A stretch of 14,697 bases of DNA. Origin: Phoronis ovalis. Lineage: Eukaryota; Phoronida; Phoronidae. The DNA lies in the NCBI GenBank assembly GCA_028565635.1, contig JAOXYB010016276.1, positions 1-14,697 of the forward strand. The letters are read 5' to 3'. A model generated the notes under the pieces. The model was not told the DNA's origin, made no database searches, and saw only the letters and a list, made by a program, of their open reading frames with translations. A program made the translations under genes and the position numbers. This document shows positions 12,201 through 14,697 of this stretch, in pieces. Each line of letters opens with the position of its first letter. The stretch's first letter is position 1.

Positions 12201-14296
12201 AGAATTATAGCAATCAGTTGTGAATACTTCTTATTAAAGGAACCTTCTAATCTGTGTTTTACCTCTCCAAAATACTTTGAAGCCATTTCTGCTAACATTC
12301 CATGAAAGTATGCTTTATCTTCATTGTTGATAAGACGATCATGGAAAACACGCTGACATTCATGGTAGAACAAGCGAGAAACTTGTTTGTTTTCTCGTAT
12401 AACTCCTGGATCAGCTTGCAACACACCTGTGAAAGAAGCAAATATAATGTGTGATAATTAAAAGGTAGAAATCAGCAGCTACTTTGTACTTAAAATATTG
12501 CCAAAAAGTTACCATAAATAACGATAGTGATTTACAAAACCTAGTATACCTATACTTATTTACCTTGTACACATTTGGATAAATCCCGAAGATTGAACAC
12601 ATAGTGAGATTTGGCAGGAGTAGGTAACAGTTCTGCACTCATACGAAAGTAAATTTCCACAGAAGCACCAACAATGGGGTCAGCACACTGACGAACACTG
12701 TGTGGAAAGTCTTGGAAAAATCCATTCAAAATTGCCTGAATAAAAAAATTCAATGAAATCAGATCAGGTATATAAATCAAAAACGTAGTAAAAGCTCACT
12801 GGCAAAGCTTCAACTTTAATGTCATTACGACATCTTCGTACTGAACTCTGGTGGAGACGATTGTTTAAAAACATATCTTTATACTGTTGAGCTGCTAAGT
12901 AAGACATCCAATTTTTCCCATTGTTAATATTAAAATGCTGACAATATAATAAACACGAAGTTGAATGATATTTTTCTGCAATTAACATGTCTGAATTTGC
13001 ACACATATGAATTACAATTCTGTATCATAACATACCATAAACATGTGTTTCAGACTGTGTTCCGAAGGTGGAGGGATAGTTAACATTGTAAAGTGTCGAA
13101 GAAAACGCGGGGTTACTGGATTACGACCTCCTCCGGGGGGTGCACATGCGGCAGCAATGGTCATATCCTGCAAAATAAATGAAAACATCTGTATAATAAT
13201 TTATAATATGCTAAGGGTGTGACATCAGACGCAACCAACTGATATTTTTACTTTTTTGTAATTTTTTTGCTCTGATATATTTTTATGTTTACCATTATTC
13301 ATACTGTCTAACTCTTTAAAGTTATTCATTATCAGCATCAACATTCAATTATTAAATTAAATGTTCTATTACATAGTGCAGTTCCAAAAATCAAAATGCA
13401 AACACTGATTTTTATTTTTCGTTCAAACAATACATAGTATTTACATATTACTGAGTTCTCTATTGAGAAATTAGTCAACTACAAGTAGCTATGTGGTAAG
13501 TTTTGTACTAACTGAGAGATTGTGATCAATTTGGAAAGTGGTATTAATGAATATACACATGGCAGCATACACAAGGAAAGTATAGGTTATGTTCATAATG
13601 TATAACTCTGAAAAGATACCTTAAATATGTCTTTCTTCAAAATCATGAGTATCGTCTTACTGTAAAAATTCTCACGCCCTGTCTTTTTTAAAGACATTTC
13701 TTGGTTTGTAATATGTTGTACGTCATGGTTAATGTTTGAAAATCTGACTCAGAGCTCACACTAAATGGATTACAGTAACTCTACTAACCTGAATTTCTTT
13801 CCAAAACAGCTTATCTCTGTCATATAATCCTCCAAAATCTTGGTATTGTCTGAGCAATTCAATGGGTGGCTGAGAACCATATGTGTCAAGCTTTGGCATG
13901 TTCAAATCATCCACAAAAATGATTATACGTTTACCAGCAGGAGCACCTAAAATAGACAGATACACTGTAGATTTAAAAACATGATTTTATTAATAAAACT
14001 ACAACTTGAGTTTCATCTAATATTTATAAATAGTATAGTAACAAGCCAGAAAACACATTTCTCAGAGCAAAAATTAAAAAATTTATTTTCACTTATTTAT
14101 ATAATATAATTAGATAATTATATGTCTAATGACATAATGCCAACTTACCTAAAATGTTCTTTCTCTTCTTTTCCAACTTTCCCTCAATCATTTCTTGTGT
14201 TCTTTGACTGCTTGTTTGGGCTGAGAAGTTGATGAAGACAGGTACATAGCCTTGTCTGTCGGCAATATCGTTCAACATCCCACGAACAATTACAGA
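144..14296 (-). CDS. DNAH6: Axonemal dynein heavy chain 6 (inner arm), internal part, 25 exons
   Basis: Spliced CDS, minus strand, in order: 14149-14296, 13789-13946, 13036-13167, 12564-12735, 12263-12426, 11932-12063, 11533-11693, 9923-10073, 9084-9452, 8682-8836, 8217-8397, 7673-7908, 6960-7205, 6390-6627, 5292-5594, 4726-4911, 4172-4344, 3554-3734, 3148-3327, 2732-2838, 1512-1638, 1128-1274, 752-919, 393-583, 144-237. Every intron is GT-AG, phases agree throughout, and the joined exons give 1500 codons without a stop. Seen: AAA3 Walker B ([11 protein letters not shown]), AAA4 Walker A (GVGGTGKQS) and Walker B (VFLFTDTQ), a CC1-MTBD-CC2 stalk, AAA5, and AAA6 up to WVFLQ. Family knowledge: this is the ATP-driven motor of ciliary and flagellar inner arms; DNAH6 is single-headed and needed for motility. 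The assignment to DNAH6 over DNAH7/DNAH3/DNAH12/DNAH14 rests on remembered similarity (for example the [17 protein letters not shown] and [19 protein letters not shown] stretches), not on a search. Start codon, tail, linker, AAA1-2 and C-terminus are outside the window. Confidence 0.93.
393..583 (-). CDS. DNAH6: DNAH6 exon 24: AAA6 core
   Basis: Residues 1406-1468 plus two bases of Lys. It reads [40 protein letters not shown] and [20 protein letters not shown]. '[14 protein letters not shown]' is the degenerate AAA6 nucleotide-site-like motif of dyneins, which is not expected to hydrolyse ATP. The donor is GTAAAT after AA. Confidence 0.95.
752..919 (-). CDS. DNAH6: DNAH6 exon 23: AAA6 region, acidic and Pro-rich stretch
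   Basis: Residues 1350-1405 (56 codons, phase 0). [20 protein letters not shown] is followed by [19 protein letters not shown] and [16 protein letters not shown]. The end, 'L..FQKLi.iK.f.eeK', is conserved; the Pro/Glu-rich middle looks like a surface loop. A plus-strand open frame at 704-940 is its antisense shadow. Confidence 0.91.
1128..1274 (-). CDS. DNAH6: DNAH6 exon 22: AAA6 region, variable
   Basis: Residues 1301-1349 (49 codons, phase 0). [20 protein letters not shown] is followed by [19 protein letters not shown] and CWVQLGDIQ. Here similarity to remembered DNAH6 is moderate, as is normal for this part of the protein. Splice signals (ttttag, GTCAGT) and phase support it. Confidence 0.9.
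1512..1638 (-). CDS. DNAH6: DNAH6 exon 21: AAA6 N-terminal part
   Basis: Residues 1258-1300, read directly after the split Arg codon [23 protein letters not shown], then [20 protein letters not shown] and DK. The 'rgLFekdkl.fsf.lc..im' block is typical for axonemal heavy chains. The acceptor is atattacag and the donor GTTAGT. Confidence 0.92.
1639..2731 (-). other. DNAH6 intron 20 (1093 bp), second largest
   Basis: GTGTGT donor and attacag acceptor, splitting an Arg codon. The stretch about 1970-2440 is less AT-rich than the rest and holds two short perfect palindromes (2356-2369 and 2378-2392). An 86-codon plus-strand frame at 2167-2427 resembles nothing I know. No transposon ends or target duplications recognised. 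Confidence 0.8.
2732..2838 (-). CDS. DNAH6: DNAH6 exon 20: AAA6 N-terminal part (short exon)
   Basis: Residues 1223-1257 plus two bases of Arg. It reads [20 protein letters not shown], then [15 protein letters not shown]. The exon is 107 nt. Downstream bases in the same open frame (to about 2686) and upstream bases (to 2970) are intron. The acceptor is tttttcag and the donor GTGTGT. Confidence 0.91.
2839..3147 (-). other. DNAH6 intron 19 (309 bp)
   Basis: GTAAGT donor and tttttcag acceptor, phase 0. Part of it is open in frame with exon 20 (back to 2970), but the acceptor and family alignment place the exon edge at 2838. Confidence 0.82.
3148..3327 (-). CDS. DNAH6: DNAH6 exon 19: buttress return helix, start of AAA6
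   Basis: Residues 1163-1222 (60 codons, phase 0), read directly. [19 protein letters not shown] is followed by [20 protein letters not shown] and [15 protein letters not shown]. 'R..YrpvA.rgs.mYFv...l..idpMYq.SL..F' is highly conserved in heavy chains. The acceptor is atattag and the donor GTAAGT. Confidence 0.93.
3554..3734 (-). CDS. DNAH6: DNAH6 exon 18: post-AAA5 helices (buttress region)
   Basis: Residues 1102-1162. The split Ser codon joins [20 protein letters not shown] to [20 protein letters not shown] and [16 protein letters not shown]. In solved dyneins the equivalent helices project from AAA5 as the buttress (strut) that bends against the stalk; assigning that role here is by family. 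It ends AAG before GTAATG. Confidence 0.93.
3735..4171 (-). other. DNAH6 intron 17 (437 bp)
   Basis: GTAAAA donor and tttttttag acceptor, splitting a Ser codon. AT-rich unique sequence with no supported feature. Confidence 0.82.
4172..4344 (-). CDS. DNAH6: DNAH6 exon 17: AAA5
   Basis: Residues 1045-1101 plus two bases of Ser, read directly. [20 protein letters not shown] is followed by [19 protein letters not shown] and [18 protein letters not shown]. 'F.fymT.k..NPHYlPE' and 'vtiiNFtvT..GLedQlL' are dynein signatures. The donor is GTAAAA after AG. Confidence 0.94.
4345..4725 (-). other. DNAH6 intron 16 (381 bp)
   Basis: GTATTA donor and ttgtag acceptor, phase 0, joining QTFMQ to GGRLL. AT-rich; nothing else seen. 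Confidence 0.82.
4726..4911 (-). CDS. DNAH6: DNAH6 exon 16: AAA5
   Basis: Residues 983-1044 (62 codons, phase 0). [20 protein letters not shown] is followed by [20 protein letters not shown] and [16 protein letters not shown]. 'DPQ.QA..Wi' spans the exon 15/16 junction, which supports the splice. The acceptor is ctttcag and the donor GTATTA. Confidence 0.94.
4912..5291 (-). other. DNAH6 intron 15 (380 bp)
   Basis: GTAAGC donor and ctttcag acceptor, phase 0. AT-rich with a run of T near 5125; nothing else supported. Confidence 0.82.
5292..5594 (-). CDS. DNAH6: DNAH6 exon 15: AAA5
   Basis: Residues 882-982 (phase 0). [20 protein letters not shown] leads into [19 protein letters not shown]. 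Then come [20 protein letters not shown] and [14 protein letters not shown] at 969-982, the conserved AAA5 block. AAA5 is normally a degenerate, non-hydrolysing module, and no canonical GKT/S P-loop is seen here, as expected. The acceptor is cttttcag and the donor GTAAGC. Confidence 0.95.
5595..6389 (-). other. DNAH6 intron 14 (795 bp)
   Basis: GTAGGT donor and cttttcag acceptor, phase 0, between CC2 and AAA5. AT-rich unique sequence; I see no repeat, RNA gene or extra exon. Confidence 0.83.
6390..6627 (-). CDS. DNAH6: DNAH6 exon 14: stalk coiled coil CC2
   Basis: Residues 802-881. [19 protein letters not shown] is followed by [20 protein letters not shown] and [18 protein letters not shown]. 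This is the returning stalk helix, ending in the conserved 'L..E..RW' block before AAA5. It ends GTC GAG before GTAGGT. The upstream Met in the same open frame lies in the intron beyond acceptor ttaccag. Confidence 0.94.
6628..6959 (-). other. DNAH6 intron 13 (332 bp)
   Basis: GTAAGT donor at 6959 and taccag acceptor at 6628, splitting the Lys codon of PKRQK. Short minus-strand open frames at 6907-7089 are an alternative frame over exon 13 and this intron, not a gene. Confidence 0.82.
6960..7205 (-). CDS. DNAH6: DNAH6 exon 13: microtubule-binding domain
   Basis: Residues 720-801. It starts [20 protein letters not shown] after a split Lys codon, then continues with [19 protein letters not shown] and [19 protein letters not shown], ending VEPKRQ plus two bases of Lys before GTAAGT. 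'W..AK.LL.d..FL..L..yDk' and 'vskac..lc.Wv.am' are standard features of the dynein tip that docks on tubulin. Confidence 0.94.
7206..7672 (-). other. DNAH6 intron 12 (467 bp)
   Basis: GTGAGT donor and cttttcag acceptor, splitting a Lys codon. It holds a weak inverted pair (GGGGTG near 7425, CACCCC near 7490) that may be chance. No frame with dynein similarity. Confidence 0.82.
7673..7908 (-). CDS. DNAH6: DNAH6 exon 12: CC1 tip and start of microtubule-binding domain
   Basis: Residues 642-719 plus two bases. [20 protein letters not shown] is CC1. [19 protein letters not shown] is the conserved distal CC1 block, with the hinge proline in 'EALPAL'. [18 protein letters not shown] starts the microtubule-binding domain at about residue 700. 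The donor is GTGAGT after AA. No large insertion is present in the tip. Confidence 0.94.
7909..8216 (-). other. DNAH6 intron 11 (308 bp)
   Basis: Phase-0 intron in the stalk CC1 region between ADQ and VRK, with donor GTTAGC and acceptor tttctag. AT-rich; nothing else seen. Confidence 0.82.
8217..8397 (-). CDS. DNAH6: DNAH6 exon 11: stalk coiled coil CC1
   Basis: Residues 581-641. A split Lys codon joins [20 protein letters not shown], and then charged heptad-like sequence with [19 protein letters not shown] and AVDQEKADQ. This is the outgoing helix of the antiparallel stalk that carries the microtubule-binding tip. It ends CAG before GTTAGC. Confidence 0.92.
8682..8836 (-). CDS. DNAH6: DNAH6 exon 10: end of AAA4, base of stalk
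   Basis: Residues 530-580 plus two bases of a Lys codon, read directly from the minus strand. [20 protein letters not shown] is followed by [19 protein letters not shown], the conserved entry to the stalk (the 'TPtsYLELI' motif). The donor is GTGAGT after AA. A plus-strand open frame over this exon is an antisense shadow. Confidence 0.92.
9084..9452 (-). CDS. DNAH6: DNAH6 exon 9: AAA4, largest exon in the window
   Basis: Residues 407-529 (369 nt, phase 0). [20 protein letters not shown] is the near-invariant axonemal dynein segment after the AAA4 Walker [21 protein letters not shown] leads to [20 protein letters not shown] and then [19 protein letters not shown], covering sensor and ring-interface residues. 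It ends DDALK before GTAATG. Confidence 0.95.
9453..9922 (-). other. DNAH6 intron 8 (470 bp)
   Basis: GTAAAG donor and ttcatag acceptor. It joins TDTQ to IVVEEF, contiguous in the family. It includes a short hairpin-like stretch near 9581-9602 (TCAGGT / ACCTGA, 6-bp arms), otherwise nothing notable. Confidence 0.82.
9923..10073 (-). CDS. DNAH6: DNAH6 exon 8: AAA4 core and Walker B
   Basis: Residues 356-406. The Arg codon is split AG|A, giving [20 protein letters not shown] and then the AAA4 Walker B VFLFTDTQ at 399-406. The exon ends ACACAG before GTAAAG. It lies 1459 bp from exon 7 across the minisatellite intron, with phase still correct. Confidence 0.94.
10316..11258. repeat. 39-bp minisatellite, about 24 tandem units, inside DNAH6 intron 7
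   Basis: The motif 'agttactagtga' or a close variant recurs at 10346, 10386, 10427, 10461, 10500, 10539, 10578, 10617, 10656, 10695, 10734, 10773, 10810, 10849, 10888, 10927, 10966, 11005, 11044, 11083, 11122, 11161, 11200 and 11239. Spacing is exactly 39 bp nearly throughout; exceptions are the left edge (40, 41, 34) and one 2-bp deletion near 10810. After the motif each unit has aagtRagtgttcagtg, then caat[a/c]ttgcaca. Central units are nearly identical and both edges are degenerate, as expected from unequal exchange or slippage. Since 39 is 13 codons and the unit lacks stops in several frames, long open frames appear on both strands. Confidence 0.97.
11533..11693 (-). CDS. DNAH6: DNAH6 exon 7: AAA4 Walker A
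   Basis: Residues 303-355 plus two bases of Arg 356. It begins [20 protein letters not shown] and continues [19 protein letters not shown]. The AAA4 P-loop GVGGTGKQS is at residues 345-353 with Lys and Ser intact, so nucleotide binding should be kept. The donor GTAGAT at 11532 opens the largest intron, which holds the minisatellite. Confidence 0.95.
11932..12063 (-). CDS. DNAH6: DNAH6 exon 6: AAA3-AAA4 connector
   Basis: Residues 259-302, phase 0 at both ends. [19 protein letters not shown] is followed by [20 protein letters not shown]. The 'P-I-I-F-G-D-F' block is the normal lead into AAA4. The acceptor is ttgacag and the donor GTAAGT. The N-terminal ten residues are the least conserved part as I recall the family. 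Confidence 0.91.
12263..12426 (-). CDS. DNAH6: DNAH6 exon 5: AAA3 C-terminal helices
   Basis: Residues 204-258, joined by the split Gly codon. It contains [19 protein letters not shown] and [19 protein letters not shown], the 'FhDRLin..D' signature found near the AAA3/AAA4 border in axonemal heavy chains. It ends at YFGE before GTAAAA. Confidence 0.93.
12564..12735 (-). CDS. DNAH6: DNAH6 exon 4: AAA3 small subdomain
   Basis: Residues 147-203. It runs from [17 protein letters not shown] to the highly conserved [19 protein letters not shown], the helical C-terminal part of AAA3. It ends VQ plus the first base of a Gly codon before GTAAAT. The open frame extends upstream into the intron, but the acceptor attcag at 12736-12741 fixes the exon edge. 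Confidence 0.94.
13036..13167 (-). CDS. DNAH6: DNAH6 exon 3: AAA3 PPGGGR segment
   Basis: Residues 103-146, phase 0 at both ends, read by me directly from the minus strand. It begins [20 protein letters not shown] and continues [19 protein letters not shown]. The [13 protein letters not shown] block is the conserved dynein AAA3 loop before the arginine of the ring interface. The acceptor is ttttgcag and the donor GTATGT. Confidence 0.93.
13168..13788 (-). other. DNAH6 intron 2 (621 bp)
   Basis: GTTAGT donor at 13788 and ttttgcag acceptor at 13168. It is AT-rich with T-runs; no conserved frame, repeat or RNA gene is visible. The residues on either side, KEIQ and DMTI, are adjacent in the family, so no exon is missing. 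Confidence 0.85.
13789..13946 (-). CDS. DNAH6: DNAH6 exon 2: AAA3 Walker B
   Basis: Residues 50-102. The split Gly codon (G|GT) joins exon 1 to [18 protein letters not shown], which carries the AAA3 Walker B. The second acidic position is Asp (VDDLNMP), as is usual in axonemal heavy chains, where cytoplasmic dynein has DE. Then comes [18 protein letters not shown], one of the stretches that point to DNAH6, ending at KEIQ before GTTAGT. Confidence 0.94.
14149..14296 (-). CDS. DNAH6: DNAH6 exon 1 of window: AAA3, just after Walker A
   Basis: Residues 1-49 plus one base of the next codon. The acceptor is ttcag before TCT GTA ATT (S-V-I-V-R-G-M) and the donor is GTAAGT after a single G. The opening Ser is expected to be the last residue of the AAA3 P-loop (GxxGTGKS), so the intron would split that nucleotide-binding loop from its following helix. 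[15 protein letters not shown] is a conserved axonemal dynein AAA3 stretch. The open frame continues upstream of 14296 in intron sequence, but the Met there is not a true start. Confidence 0.92.
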
Positions 14297-14605
14297 CTGA
14301 AATATTCCAATTAATAACATAAAAATTACAACTGAGATGTTCCACATTTTTTAGAAAGATTTGTTAATAGTAGATTCATTCACTAGACATTTGGAAAGTA
14401 CAGTTTGACATAATATTTTTCTGATCACTAATTAAAGATGATTCAAAATGCAACATAAATTATGTTAAAAAAAAATTCTGTATAATTATTTCTCTTGTCC
14501 AAGTCAACAATACAATTTTTAAATGGATGTACATAAATTTAATAGACCCTGAAGTCCAATTATAGTTAAAATGCACAACATTTTAAGCTTACAAATAAAT
14601 CTTGG
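14297..14605. other. Intron upstream of exon 1, no gene seen
   Basis: AT-rich intron sequence 5' of exon 1 on the sense strand. I looked for the preceding exon with the AAA3 Walker A (GxxGTGK) and did not find it, so that exon lies beyond 14697. The only structure is the adjoining 15-bp tandem repeat. Confidence 0.8.
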
Positions 14606-14697
14606 CATGTCATATCACAACATGTCATATCACAACATGTCATATCACAACATGTCATATCACAACATGTCATATCACAACATGTCATATCACAACA
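14606..14697. repeat. 15-bp tandem repeat at the window edge, exact copies
   Basis: Six full head-to-tail copies of catgtcatatcacaa start at 14606, 14621, 14636, 14651, 14666 and 14681, with two bases of a seventh before the window ends. No mismatch is seen between copies. It lies in the intron upstream of exon 1, and its true length is unknown because it runs out of the window. Confidence 0.95.

Noticed and set aside
12411-13006. Minus-strand frames at 12411-12638 and 12764-13006 as separate small genes
   Set aside because: The first is another frame across exon 4 and intron 4; the second is mostly intron 3 and has no dynein or other similarity.
13911-13914. Loss of catalytic Glu in AAA3 Walker B (VDD in place of VDE) as an inactivating change
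   Set aside because: DD at this AAA3 position is normal in axonemal heavy chains, so it is not a defect of this gene.

Overview
This window is animal (metazoan) nuclear DNA. It is filled by an internal part of one gene read from the minus strand: an axonemal dynein heavy chain whose closest match from memory is DNAH6, a single-headed inner-arm dynein. I could place 25 exons, all with GT-AG introns and compatible phases. Together they are 4500 nt, giving exactly 1500 uninterrupted codons. The gene runs from high to low coordinates. The first exon (14149-14296) begins at the last residue of the AAA3 P-loop, and the last (144-237) ends just before the expected AAA6 'NCHL' motif. Both ends of the gene lie outside the window; a full heavy chain of this class is about 4,100-4,200 residues.

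Layout, with residues numbered on the 1500-aa fragment: exons 1-5 hold AAA3 after its Walker A; exons 6-9 and part of 10 hold AAA4 with an intact Walker A and Walker B; exons 10-12 hold stalk helix CC1; exons 12-13 the microtubule-binding domain; exon 14 stalk helix CC2; exons 15-17 AAA5; exons 18-19 the helical region expected to form the buttress; exons 20-25 AAA6 as far as the window goes. I see no frameshift or internal stop, so this looks like a working gene and not a pseudogene.

Introns are AT-rich, 137-1459 bp long, and mostly featureless. The exception is the largest one (10074-11532). It carries a minisatellite of about 24 units of 39 bp. Because 39 is divisible by 3 and several frames lack stops, it creates striking but probably meaningless long open frames on both strands. 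Each unit also holds a palindromic core and splice-site-like motifs. A second tandem array, with exact 15-bp units, runs off the right end of the window inside the next intron. The left edge has a G-rich tract.

The moderate intron sizes, AT-rich non-coding DNA and high protein conservation suggest a non-vertebrate animal with motile cilia, perhaps a marine invertebrate. I cannot name the phylum from sequence alone. I found no RNA gene, recognisable transposon, promoter or second gene.
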